64,000 nt of DNA from the NCBI RefSeq assembly GCF_903815225.1, contig NZ_LR813084.1, positions 496,001 to 560,000 of the forward strand, given 5' to 3'. A program made the position numbers and the translations under genes. Under the pieces are notes generated by a model that worked only from the letters and a program-made list of their open reading frames with translations, made no database searches and was not told the origin of the DNA. This document shows, one piece after another, positions 52,487 to 62,116 of this stretch (positions are counted from its first letter, which is position 1; each line of letters opens with the position of its first letter). Origin of the DNA: Delftia tsuruhatensis. GTDB taxonomy: Bacteria; Pseudomonadota; Gammaproteobacteria; Burkholderiales; Burkholderiaceae_C.

Positions 52487-52884
52487 AGACACCGACGCTT
52501 CCCCAGATTTCCTCCTCCGTGATCGAAGCTGGCAGAGATGTGCTCAACCGCGTGGTCGCCCCCCTGGACGGGGTGCACATCGCCTTGCTGTGCACGCTGG
52601 ACGGTTTCGAGATCACGGCCTTGCGGGTCAAGAGCGAACTGCCCACGGAGCGCCTGTCAGCCATGGCGGGTTCGCTGATGGCCATGGCCAAGGCGGTGGC
52701 CACCGAGATAGGCCACAAGTCCTGCCGGCGGCTGACCTTCGAGACCGAACTGGGCACCGTGCTGTTCCAGGCCGTGGGCGGCAGCCAGCCGGCCATCCTG
52801 TGCATGGTGATGGACCAGAGCGCCCTGCTGGGCCGCGCGTTGTGGGCGGCGGGCGAGGTGGCCGCCGATCTGGCGCGTCGCTGA
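52483..52884 (+). CDS. Roadblock/LC7 domain protein 1
   Basis: A 133-residue protein with one Roadblock/LC7 fold: a helix (SSVIEAGRDVLNRVVAPLDG), a strand pair (VHIALLCTLDGFEITALRVK), the long central helix (ERLSAMAGSLMAMAKAVATE) and the last strands (AVGGSQPAILCMVMDQSALL). MglB and CvnB, the partners of bacterial small GTPases, share this fold. The ATG overlaps the GTPase stop, so the two proteins are coupled and probably bind each other. Confidence 0.82.
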   Translation: MKTPTLPQISSSVIEAGRDVLNRVVAPLDGVHIALLCTLDGFEITALRVKSELPTERLSAMAGSLMAMAKAVATEIGHKSCRRLTFETELGTVLFQAVGGSQPAILCMVMDQSALLGRALWAAGEVAADLARR

Positions 52885-52976
52885 CTTGCGCATATTTTTC
52901 CAGGTGTTTTCTCCCCCGAGGCGCGGGTGCGGTGGCCCATCGCACTGCCCGCCCTCGCAATTTGAAAAGGTGGCAT

Positions 52977-53336
52977 ATGGCTTCGATACATGATTCTCTG
53001 AACGGCCTGCTGGGCATCGATGGCGCCCTGTGTGCGGCCCTGGTGGACAGCACCAGCGGCATGCTGATGGGCAGCGTGGGCTCCGGCCTGGACATGGAAC
53101 TGGCCGCGGCCGGCAACACCGAGGTGGTGCGCGCCAAGCTCAAGACCATGCGCATGCTCAAGCTCGACGATGCGATCGATGACATCCTCATCACCCTGAC
53201 CCACCAGTACCACATCATCCGGCCCGTGGCGGCCCATGAGGGCGTGTTCTTCTACCTGGTGCTGGACAAGGCCCGCTCCAACCTGGCCCTGGCCCGCCGC
53301 AAGGTGCAGGACATCGAGAAGGACCTGGCGCTGTAA
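52977..53336 (+). CDS. Roadblock/LC7 domain protein 2
   Basis: A 119-residue protein, also a single Roadblock-like domain: MASIHDSLNGLLGIDGALCA, a strand with Gly turns (ALVDSTSGMLMGSVGSGLDM), a helix with MRMLKLDDAIDDILI, then strands and a C-terminal helix (KARSNLALARRKVQDIEKDL). It shares little sequence with the first Roadblock protein 92 bases upstream, so the pair may form a heterodimer. The start follows TTTGAAAAGGTGGC. A strong terminator follows, so it ends the module. Confidence 0.75.
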   Translation: MASIHDSLNGLLGIDGALCAALVDSTSGMLMGSVGSGLDMELAAAGNTEVVRAKLKTMRMLKLDDAIDDILITLTHQYHIIRPVAAHEGVFFYLVLDKARSNLALARRKVQDIEKDLAL

Positions 53337-53359
53337 GCGCGCGCGGTCCCGCGCTCCAG

Positions 53360-53392
53360 CCTGCCGCAAGCGCATTGCGGCAGGTTTTTTTT
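53360..53392 (+). terminator. Rho-independent terminator after the GTPase module
   Basis: A perfect 10-bp stem (CCTGCCGCAA with TTGCGGCAGG) closes a five-base loop and is followed by eight T residues. It lies 24 bases after the second Roadblock gene and separates the module from the AEC transporter gene. Confidence 0.96.
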
Positions 53393-53457
53393 CTCCGGCG
53401 TCACCGTGGCGCCACGGGCGCGCGGTGTTTGTGGCAGCTTGCTGCCAGAATCGCCGC

Positions 53458-54408
53458 GTGCTGTCCGTCCTGCTGATCACCTTCCCCTTCTTCGCGCTCG
53501 TGGCCTGCGGCTTCGCCGCCACCTGGCGCGGCGTGCTGCCGCAGGCGGCGATTCCGGGGCTCAATGCCTTCGTCCTGTATTTCGCGCTGCCCTGCATGCT
53601 GTTTCGCTTCGGCGCGCAGACGCCAATTGCCCAACTGCTGGATGTGGGCGTCTCCGCGGTCTACCTGCTGTGCGCGCTGCTGATGGTGGGGGGGACCGTG
53701 GCGCTCACGCTGCGGCGCGTGGGCTGGAACGATGCGGCCTTTGGGGCGCTGGTGGCCGCCTTCCCCAATACCGGCTTCATGGGCGTGCCCATGCTGGTGG
53801 CCTTGCTGGGCGAGCGCGCCGCAGGTCCGGTCATCGTCACCATGGCCATCGACATGGTGGTCACCACCTCGCTGTGCATCGCCCTGTCGCGCCTGGGCCT
53901 GTCGGGGGGGCATGGCATGGCGGTGGCGCTGCGCAGGGCCCTGGTCGGCATGGTCTCCAATCCCATGCCCTGGTCCATCGTGCTGGGCGGCCTGGCGTCG
54001 GCGGCCGGCTGGACCTTGCCCGGTCCCCTGGACAGGACGGTGGCCATGCTGGCCGGCGCGGCCTCGCCCGTGGCCCTGTTCACCATTGGCGCGGTGCTGG
54101 CGCGCTCGCAGATGAACAGCCATGAGCGCGTGGCCGTGCGCGACTACCTGCCTATCGCCATGGCCAAGCTGGTCATCCACCCGCTGCTGGTCTGGGCCGT
54201 CGCGCGCACGGCCATGGCCCTGGGCCTGGCGATGGACGGGCAGACGCTCGTGGTGCTGGTGCTGCTCGCGGCACTGCCCAGCGCCAGCAATGTGTCTTTG
54301 CTGACGGAGCGCTTCGGCGCCCATGGGGGGCGTGTGGCGCGCATCATCCTGGTCTCCACGGCCCTGGCCTTTGTGAGTTTTTCGGGTGCGGTGGCACTGA
54401 TGACATAG
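53458..54408 (+). CDS. AEC-family transporter (auxin efflux carrier-like)
   Basis: A 316-residue inner-membrane protein with ten hydrophobic helices in two five-helix halves, as in the AEC family. It starts with GTG at 53458 (LSVLLITFPFFALVACGFAA follows); the family segment GALVAAFPNTGFMGVPMLVA holds the conserved Asn-Thr-Gly break, and the second half has LLAALPSASNVSLLTERFGA. Bacterial members move small organic acids such as malate; the substrate here is unknown. It stands alone between a terminator and the lipid-modification operon. Confidence 0.88.
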   Translation: MLSVLLITFPFFALVACGFAATWRGVLPQAAIPGLNAFVLYFALPCMLFRFGAQTPIAQLLDVGVSAVYLLCALLMVGGTVALTLRRVGWNDAAFGALVAAFPNTGFMGVPMLVALLGERAAGPVIVTMAIDMVVTTSLCIALSRLGLSGGHGMAVALRRALVGMVSNPMPWSIVLGGLASAAGWTLPGPLDRTVAMLAGAASPVALFTIGAVLARSQMNSHERVAVRDYLPIAMAKLVIHPLLVWAVARTAMALGLAMDGQTLVVLVLLAALPSASNVSLLTERFGAHGGRVARIILVSTALAFVSFSGAVALMT

Positions 54409-54532
54409 CCGCTTGTAGGGGAGGCTGTCAATCTTCGGTCTGCCGCAAAAGCCATGGAACTTGTCTGAGGGCGCATTGGAAAGGTCTGCTCTCTACAATG
54501 CCGGCCATGTTTTCCTGCAGCGGACGTCCCGC

Positions 54533-56146
54533 ATGACCTCATCTTCGCTTCCCGCGTCCACGTCAGGCGCACGCGCGCTGTGGATGGTGACCCTGGCCTG
54601 TCTGGCCTGGACCCTGGTGTCCTGGCTGGCCAATGGCAATCTGGACGGCTACAACGACATGCTGGAGAACTACGCATGGTCGCAGCCGCTCCAGCTGGGG
54701 ACGCACAAGCATCCGCCGTTCTTCGCCTGGGTGGTCGGCCTGTGGTTCATGGTGTTTCCGCAGAGCGATGGCTTCTACCGCCTGCTGTCCTATGCCAACG
54801 TGGGCGTGGGCATCTGGGGCGTGTATGTGCTGGGCCGGCGCCTGGGGCTGGTGCGCCTGGCGCCGCTGGGCGCCGCCCTGCTGCTGTGGTGCTTTCCCTA
54901 CACGACGCTGGCAGGCAAGTTCAATGCCAACAGCCAGCTGCTGTCGCTGTGGCCCTGGGCCGCGGCGCTGCTGCTGGCGAGTTGGCAGGAAAAGGGCCTG
55001 CGCGGCCTGGCCTTCAGCCTGGCCCTGGGCGTGGTCTCGGCCGCCTGCATGCTCAGCAAGTACTACAGCGGGGTGTTCCTCGCGGGCTTTCTGCTGCCCA
55101 TCTTTCTGGCGCCGGCCGGCCGGCAGTGGCTGCTGACGTCTCGGCCCTACGTGGCCCTGCTGGCCTTCGGCCTGGCCCTGGCCCCGCACGTGGCCTGGAT
55201 CGCCCACCACCACTGGGTGACGCTGGGCTATGCCATGGACCAGGGGGGCGGCCGGGTCGTCTGGGGCTATGTGCTGCGCTTCGCGCTGTCGCCCATCTTC
55301 TACTGGCTGCCGGCCTGGCTGGCCGTGTGCCTGGTCTATGGCTTCATGCAGGCGCGCCGCCAGGGGGGTGGCTGGCTGCGCTGGAGCGCGCGTTTCCTGC
55401 GCCGCAGCTGGGCATGGCAGGGCAGGGCGGACGTGCTGTTCTGGCTGGCGCTCATGCCCTGGCTGGCAACCCTGGCCTTCGGCATCGCCGGCGTGGTGGA
55501 GCTGTCCACGCCCTGGGCCATTCCCATAGGCTATGCCTTCGTGCTGCTGTGGCTGCGCAACCTGGACATCGAGGCGCCCGCCGTGACGGAGGCGGCGCTG
55601 GCCGCGCTGGGCCGGGCCTGGTGGCCCAGCCTGGCGGTGGTGGCCCTGGTCGGGCTGGCCGTGGGGTGGGGCAATGCGCGCAAGAGCGGCTCGGACTATT
55701 ACCGTCCCTCGGCCGAAGCGGCGCAGGCCATCGTGCAGTCCTGGAGCCAGCGGCACCCGGGCCAGGCCCTGCAATGGGTGGGTGGCGACTGGGCCGAGAA
55801 CGCCATGCTGTCCTTTTATGCGCAACCGCATCTGCGCACCGTGCCCGGCCTGCCGCACAGCGAGTACGCACGCGTGCTGGCTCCGCTGGACTGGCAGCAC
55901 CAGAACGGACTGCTGCTGTGCCCGCGCGGCCCCGCGAGCGGCGAGCCGGGGCCGACCGCGCAATCGCTCGCATGCGAACGGCAGGCCCGCGACTGGCTGG
56001 AGGGGCTGGGCCTGCCCGCGCAGCCGCGTGTGCTTACCGTGCAACGCTCGGGTTGGCGCTTTCCTCTGGCCAGGCCCTATGCCTATGCGGTTTTTGACGT
56101 GTTGCCCCGCGGGGGTGGCCAGCCCGCTGACAATGCTGGCCTATGA
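54533..56146 (+). CDS. GT-C (ArnT/GT39-like) membrane glycosyltransferase
   Basis: A 537-residue protein with about 11 hydrophobic helices followed by a periplasmic part of about 130 residues. The first loop holds GNLDGYNDMLENYAWSQPLQ then THKHPPFFAWVVG, the Asp/Glu and His-Lys-His-Pro-Pro pattern of ArnT-type lipid A sugar transferases, which use undecaprenyl-phosphate sugars. The GKFNANSQLLSLWPWA segment is also typical. It is the first gene of a four-gene operon and overlaps the GT2 gene by four bases. It most likely moves an amino sugar to lipid A phosphate; the acceptor is inferred from pathway content. Confidence 0.82.
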   Translation: MTSSSLPASTSGARALWMVTLACLAWTLVSWLANGNLDGYNDMLENYAWSQPLQLGTHKHPPFFAWVVGLWFMVFPQSDGFYRLLSYANVGVGIWGVYVLGRRLGLVRLAPLGAALLLWCFPYTTLAGKFNANSQLLSLWPWAAALLLASWQEKGLRGLAFSLALGVVSAACMLSKYYSGVFLAGFLLPIFLAPAGRQWLLTSRPYVALLAFGLALAPHVAWIAHHHWVTLGYAMDQGGGRVVWGYVLRFALSPIFYWLPAWLAVCLVYGFMQARRQGGGWLRWSARFLRRSWAWQGRADVLFWLALMPWLATLAFGIAGVVELSTPWAIPIGYAFVLLWLRNLDIEAPAVTEAALAALGRAWWPSLAVVALVGLAVGWGNARKSGSDYYRPSAEAAQAIVQSWSQRHPGQALQWVGGDWAENAMLSFYAQPHLRTVPGLPHSEYARVLAPLDWQHQNGLLLCPRGPASGEPGPTAQSLACERQARDWLEGLGLPAQPRVLTVQRSGWRFPLARPYAYAVFDVLPRGGGQPADNAGL

Positions 56147-57147
56147 CCGAATTGCATGCTGACATCGCTCCGGCCGCGCCCAAGGGGATGCTGCCGCGTC
56201 CGCCGCTGCGGCTGAGCTGCGTGGTGCCTGCCCACAACGAGGAGGGCAACCTGGAGGCCTTCCTGCGCGCCCTCGATGCGACGGTGCGCACGCTGACACC
56301 CGACTACGAGCTCATCGTCGTCAACGACGGCAGCCGCGACGCCACGCACGAGATCGCGCTGCGCATGGCCCAGGAGCTTCCCGTACGCTATCTGGCGCTG
56401 TCGCGCAACTTCGGCAAGGAGGCGGCGCTGTCGGCCGGCATCGACCATGCGCGCGGCAATGCCGTGGTGCTGATCGACGCCGACTTCCAGCATCCGCTGC
56501 AGATGCTGCCCCAGATGTGCGAGCTGTGGCGCTCAGGTTACGACATGGTCTATGGCGTGATCGCGGACCGGGGGGCCGAAAGCGGCGCCAAGCGCGTGGG
56601 CACCAATCTGTTCTACCGGCTCATGAACGCCGGCAACCTCGTGAAGATCCCGCCCAATGCTGGCGATTTCCGCTGGCTGGACCGCTGCGTGGCCGATGCG
56701 CTCAAGGCCCTGCCCGAAAGCCACCGCTTCATGAAGGGGTTGTACGCCTGGGTGGGGTTCAAGGCCGCTGCCCTGCCCTTCGTGCCCGCGGACCGCACGG
56801 CAGGTGCTTCCAGCTTCAACTTCCGGCGCCTGGGCTCGCTGGCCCTGCTGGGGCTGACCTCGTTCACGACCTTGCCGCTGCGCGTGTGGAGCATCGTCGG
56901 CGGCATGATCTCGCTGGTGGCCCTGCTCTACGGCCTGTGGATCACCGTCGAGACGCTGATCTTCGGCAATCCGCTGGACGGCTGGCCCACGCTGGCGGCC
57001 AGCATCATGCTGTTCTCCGGCGTGCAACTGATGTCCATCGGCATCCTGGGCGAGTACATCGGCCGCATCTACGACGAGGTCAAGCGCCGCCCCACCTACC
57101 TGCTGGCACGCGACGAGGACCGCAGCCCGCTGGCGCAGCGGGAGTAG
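56143..57147 (+). CDS. GT2 polyprenyl-phosphate glycosyltransferase (GtrB/ArnC-like)
   Basis: A 334-residue protein. The GT-A catalytic domain (about 20-235) has LSCVVPAHNEEGNLEAFLRA, YELIVVNDGSRDATHE and VLIDADFQHPLQM; two C-terminal membrane helices follow (LRVWSIVGGMISLVALLYGL and the next) and a tail typical of GtrB/ArnC (GILGEYIGRIYDEVKRRPTY). It should attach a sugar to undecaprenyl phosphate at the inner face of the membrane, making the donor for the GT-C enzyme encoded upstream. It overlaps the gene before it by four bases. Confidence 0.92.
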   Translation: MTELHADIAPAAPKGMLPRPPLRLSCVVPAHNEEGNLEAFLRALDATVRTLTPDYELIVVNDGSRDATHEIALRMAQELPVRYLALSRNFGKEAALSAGIDHARGNAVVLIDADFQHPLQMLPQMCELWRSGYDMVYGVIADRGAESGAKRVGTNLFYRLMNAGNLVKIPPNAGDFRWLDRCVADALKALPESHRFMKGLYAWVGFKAAALPFVPADRTAGASSFNFRRLGSLALLGLTSFTTLPLRVWSIVGGMISLVALLYGLWITVETLIFGNPLDGWPTLAASIMLFSGVQLMSIGILGEYIGRIYDEVKRRPTYLLARDEDRSPLAQRE

Positions 57148-57149
57148 CC

Positions 57150-57572
57150 ATGCATGCAGTGATCGCGCAACTGCGCCGCCTGCCGCAGGCGCTGCAGTTC
57201 GTGCTCGTCGGCGGTTGCGCGGCGGCCACCCACCTTGCTGTGGTGGCCCTGCTGGTGCAAGGGGCTGGCATGGCCCCGCTGCAGGCCAACGTACTGGCCT
57301 TTCTCGTGGCCTTCGTGGTCAGCTACAACGGGCATGCGCTGTTCACCTTCGTGCAGGCCGGCGCCCGTGGCTGGTCCGTGGTGGCGCGGTACTTCGCCGT
57401 GGCCTGCGCCTCCTTCGTCGCCAATGAGCTGCTGTACTGGGTGGCCCTGCACTGGCTGGGCTGGCATTACTTCTGGAGCCTGGCCCTGGTGCTGGTGCTG
57501 GTGGCCGTGGGGACCTTCGTCTTCGCCAAGTTCTGGGCCTTCGCCGTGCCCGCACGCAAGGAGCCTTCATGA
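57150..57572 (+). CDS. GtrA-family putative flippase
   Basis: A 140-residue membrane protein with four hydrophobic helices: FVLVGGCAAATHLAVVALLV, the next with NVLAFLVAFVVSYNGHALFT, then two more. The GtrA signature FxxxG at the start and SYNGHALFTF are present. GtrA proteins are thought to flip the undecaprenyl-phosphate sugar to the periplasmic face. It starts two bases after the GT2 stop and overlaps the deacetylase gene by four bases, so it belongs to the same operon. Confidence 0.9.
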   Translation: MHAVIAQLRRLPQALQFVLVGGCAAATHLAVVALLVQGAGMAPLQANVLAFLVAFVVSYNGHALFTFVQAGARGWSVVARYFAVACASFVANELLYWVALHWLGWHYFWSLALVLVLVAVGTFVFAKFWAFAVPARKEPS

Positions 57573-58408
57573 ACGCCCAGCCCCCCAAGGCCATCGCATT
57601 GTGCGCCGACGACTATGCGCTGCATCCCCTGGTCGATGAAGCCGTGCAGCAGCTGGCGCGGCAAGGCCGGCTCTCTGCCACGAGCTGCATGACCACCTCG
57701 CCACGCTGGAGGCAGGCGGCGCCGGCCCTGGCCGACCTGCATCCGCGCCTGTCCCTGGGCCTGCACTTCAACCTGACCGAAGGCCACGGCGTGCATGCCG
57801 GCACCGGCATCGGCGCGGTGATCGCGCAAGCCTACACGGGCCGCCTGGGCCGTGTCGCGCTGCGCGGTGCATGGAAACAGCAACTCGATGCCTTCGAGGA
57901 CGCCCTGGGCATGGCCCCTGACTTCATCGACGGCCACCAGCACGTGCACCAGCTGCCCGGCGTGCGCGCGGCGCTGATGCAGGAACTGCATGAACGCTAC
58001 AGTGCCAAGGCGGGCCGCCTGCCCTGGGTTCGCTCCACCGCGCCGGCGGGGCAACTGTGGCGCGACCCCAAGGCCGCCATCATCGCCCTGCTCGGCGGCT
58101 GGGCCACCACCCGCCGCCTGCGCCGCCAGGGCGTGCCGGCGAACCATGGCTTCGGCGGCGTCTACGGTTTCGACGCTCCCACGCCCGAAGGCTACGGCCA
58201 CCACATGACCCGATGGCTGGCCCAGCTGCCGCCCGCCAGCCTCATGATGTGCCACCCCGCCACTGCCCCCGTGGAAGGCGACGCCATAGGCACCCAGCGC
58301 GCCATCGAATACGCCTATCTCTCATCCGACGCCTTCGCCCAGGCCCTGGAGCAGGCCCATTGCCACATCGCCCAGGGCCCCCTGACCCCGCTGTTCACAT
58401 CGAACTGA
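57569..58408 (+). CDS. YdjC/ChbG (NaxD-like) carbohydrate deacetylase
   Basis: A 279-residue enzyme of the YdjC family. The metal site is seen in ALCADDYALHPLVDEAV (the Asp-Asp pair), GLHFNLTEGHGV and FIDGHQHVHQLPGVRAAL, and a late MMCHPATAP. ChbG removes acetyl from chito-oligosaccharides; NaxD of Francisella deacetylates undecaprenyl-phosphate N-acetylgalactosamine before transfer to lipid A; HpnK acts on hopanoids. With a GtrB-like, a GtrA and an ArnT-like gene in the same operon, the NaxD-type role is most likely here. Confidence 0.88.
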   Translation: MNAQPPKAIALCADDYALHPLVDEAVQQLARQGRLSATSCMTTSPRWRQAAPALADLHPRLSLGLHFNLTEGHGVHAGTGIGAVIAQAYTGRLGRVALRGAWKQQLDAFEDALGMAPDFIDGHQHVHQLPGVRAALMQELHERYSAKAGRLPWVRSTAPAGQLWRDPKAAIIALLGGWATTRRLRRQGVPANHGFGGVYGFDAPTPEGYGHHMTRWLAQLPPASLMMCHPATAPVEGDAIGTQRAIEYAYLSSDAFAQALEQAHCHIAQGPLTPLFTSN

Positions 58409-58421
58409 AAAGACAAAAGAA

Positions 58422-58443
58422 AAAGCTCCGCGAACGGAGCTTT
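58422..58443 (-). terminator. Hairpin terminator between two convergent operons
   Basis: A perfect 9-bp stem (AAAGCTCCG with CGGAGCTTT) closes a CGAA loop. On the minus strand it continues into TTCTTTTGTCTTTT, a good T-tract, so it mainly ends transcripts from the asparaginase gene; on the plus strand only TTT follows, so it may also slow the lipid-modification operon. Confidence 0.85.
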
Positions 58444-58514
58444 GAGCGGGGCCGTAGAGACTGGCGCTGTCCCCAGGTCAGGGACAGCGAGCAAGGGCCG
58501 CCCCGCAGCGAGGC

Positions 58515-58573
58515 TGTCGTCCCCCTCCCGCGTAGCGAGAGAGGGGGAAGGCGCGCCAGCGCCTCAGGGGGGG
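58515..58573. repeat. Palindromic repeat, copy B
   Basis: Related to copy A at 25416-25490. It has two stems: CCCCCTC with GAGGGGG around GTAGCGAG, and GGCGC-GCCA-GCGCC. The element ends just before the stop codon of the asparaginase gene (minus strand), which is the same position relative to a gene as copy A. Confidence 0.7.
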
Positions 58574-58574
58574 C

Positions 58575-59864
<1,290 letters not shown>

Positions 59865-59923
59865 TCATTGCTGATGCGGTGTGGTGCAATGAAAACCTTG
59901 TGATTTCACGGGCTTGCCGCGCT

Positions 59924-62116
59924 TCAGATGGACAGGGGGTCCACATCGACCAGCCAGCGCACCAGGGCCCGGTGCGCCGGCTGTGCCCGGATCCAGTGCA
60001 AATGCCCTTGCCATGCACAGAGGAAACGCAGCAAGGCCGGTCGCCGGGCCGACTCGATCAGCATCTGGGCGCGCTCCACGTTGGCCACGCGCTGGACGGC
60101 CATGGGAATCGGCGGATAGAGGAACACCTCGTCCATATGGGGCAGGCCGGCCTCGCGCGCCGCCTCGGTGGCGGCCAGCAAAAAAGCCTGGGCTTCCTGC
60201 TGGCTGCGCGCGTCGGCGCGCACGATGGCCTGGAAGGCAAAGGGCGGCATGCCGGCGTCGCGCCGCTCACGCAGCTGGCGCGCGGCAAAGGCCGGATAGT
60301 CATGCGAGCGCAGCGCCGTGTAGACGGGATGGGAAGGGTCGTGGGTCTGTATCCACATCTGTGGATGGCTGGCCTGGGCCGCCACGTACTGCGCATCGCG
60401 CCCGGCCCGGCCGGCCGCCTGCATCAGCAGGCTGAACAGGCGCTCGGGCGCACGGTAGTCGCTGGAGAACAGGGCGCTGTCGGGCTGGACGGCGGCCACC
60501 AGGGTGATGCGCCGGAAGTCGTGTCCCTTGGCCACCATCTGCGTGCCCACGAGCACATCGATGTCGCCCGCGTGCACCTGGGCCAGCTGTTGCTCGAGTG
60601 CCCCCTTGGCACGTGTGGTGTCGGCGTCTATGCGCGCCACGCGGGCCGGCTCGCGATCAGGGCGCTGCACGTTGCGCAGCAGCCGTGCCAGCTCTTCCTC
60701 CAGCTGTTCCGTGCCCTTGCCCAGCGGCAGGATGTCGGGGTTGCCACAGCCGGGGCAGGCCCTGGGGACACGCTGGGTGAAGCCGCAGTGGTGGCAGCGC
60801 AGCGTGCGGTCGGCCTTGTGGAAGACCTGGTGGGCGCTGCAGTGCGGGCAGTCGCTTTTCCAGCCGCAGTCCGCGCAGAACAGCACGGGCGCGAAACCGC
60901 GGCGGTTGAGCAGCACCAGGCTTTGCTCACCGCGCCGCACGCGCTCGGTGATGGCCTCGATCAGCGGCGGGGAGAACACGGCCTTGCGCGGCTGCTGGCC
61001 CATGTCCACCAGGTGCACGCGCGGCAGGGCGGCGGCACCGATGCGGCTGGGCATGTGCAGCCGCAGGTAGCGCCCGCCCTGCGGTTCCTCGGGGCTGGGC
61101 GGGCGGCTGGCATGCCAGCTCTCCAGCGAAGGCGTGGCGCTTCCGAGGATGACCTTGGCACCGCAGTCGCGCGCGCGCCAGATCGCCAGGTCGCGGGCCG
61201 AGTAGCGTGCGCCTTCCTGCTGCTTGTAGCTGGCATCGTGCTCCTCGTCGACCACGACCAGGGACAGCCCCGGCAGGCTGGCGAAGACCGACATGCGCGT
61301 ACCCAGCACGATGCGCGCCGTTCCCGTGTGCGCGGCCAGCCAGCTCTTGAGCCGCTGTGGGTTGGTCATGCCGCTGTGCATGCTGGCCACGCAGGATGCG
61401 CCGTACCGCGGCGCGAAGCGGGCGGTGAAGCGCTGCTCCAGCTGGGGCGTGAGGTTGATCTCGGGCACCATCACCAGCACCTGGGCGCCGGGGTCCGCCT
61501 CCAGCGCGGCCTGGGCGGCCCTCAGGTAGACCTCGGTCTTGCCGCTGCCCGTGCTGCCATGGAGCAGGAAGGGCCCGGGATGGGCCGCGATCTGTGCGAA
61601 CACGTCGGCCTGTTCGGCGCTGAGGGCAATGGGGGCGGTATCCGGGACAGGTGCCGACGGGGCCTGCACCTGCCCTGCATCGGGTGCGGATGCCTGGGCC
61701 GCCTTCCTGGAGGAAGCCCTGGACTTCGTCGCAGCCTTGGGTGGCCTGAGCCGGCGCGCCAACTGCTCGGCCGTCATGTCGCGCAGCTGCGGCGGCAGCG
61801 CCGTCACGGCGATCTCGCCCACGCTGCGCTGGTAATAGTAGGCAGCGAAGGCCACGAGCCGGCGCCAGGCCGGCGCCAGCGGCGCGATGCCATCCAGCAC
61901 GGCACTGACAGGGCGCAGCTCCAGGCCTTCAGGCATGTCGGGCGGCAGTGCCGGCGTGTCCCAGACCACACCCAGCAATTCCCTGCGTCCCAGCGGCACG
62001 CGCACCAGCGTGCCGGGCGCCAGCGGCTGCGCGCTGGCGTAGCTCAGCAGCTCGCCAACGGCGCTGTGCGCCGGCGTCTGAACGGCGACATGGACAGTAT
62101 GGGCGGGGAGTGACAT
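59924..62116 (-). CDS. priA: Primosomal helicase PriA
   Basis: PriA restarts stalled replication forks as a 3'-5' helicase. The 730-residue protein has an N-terminal DNA-binding domain (about 1-105), an Ala/Ser/Lys-rich linker, the Walker A HGSTGSGKTEVYL, the Walker B VVVDEEHDASYK, and VILGSATPSLESW. The zinc-binding region inserts four Cys pairs (CADCG, CPHC, CHHCG, CPGCG). The helicase C-terminal part has VLVGTQMVAKGHDF and QAAGRAGRD. The ATG at 62116 begins MSLPAHTVHVAVQTPA. It lies close to hemE, as in related genomes, but here another gene lies between them. Confidence 0.96.
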   Translation of the reverse strand: MSLPAHTVHVAVQTPAHSAVGELLSYASAQPLAPGTLVRVPLGRRELLGVVWDTPALPPDMPEGLELRPVSAVLDGIAPLAPAWRRLVAFAAYYYQRSVGEIAVTALPPQLRDMTAEQLARRLRPPKAATKSRASSRKAAQASAPDAGQVQAPSAPVPDTAPIALSAEQADVFAQIAAHPGPFLLHGSTGSGKTEVYLRAAQAALEADPGAQVLVMVPEINLTPQLEQRFTARFAPRYGASCVASMHSGMTNPQRLKSWLAAHTGTARIVLGTRMSVFASLPGLSLVVVDEEHDASYKQQEGARYSARDLAIWRARDCGAKVILGSATPSLESWHASRPPSPEEPQGGRYLRLHMPSRIGAAALPRVHLVDMGQQPRKAVFSPPLIEAITERVRRGEQSLVLLNRRGFAPVLFCADCGWKSDCPHCSAHQVFHKADRTLRCHHCGFTQRVPRACPGCGNPDILPLGKGTEQLEEELARLLRNVQRPDREPARVARIDADTTRAKGALEQQLAQVHAGDIDVLVGTQMVAKGHDFRRITLVAAVQPDSALFSSDYRAPERLFSLLMQAAGRAGRDAQYVAAQASHPQMWIQTHDPSHPVYTALRSHDYPAFAARQLRERRDAGMPPFAFQAIVRADARSQQEAQAFLLAATEAAREAGLPHMDEVFLYPPIPMAVQRVANVERAQMLIESARRPALLRFLCAWQGHLHWIRAQPAHRALVRWLVDVDPLSI

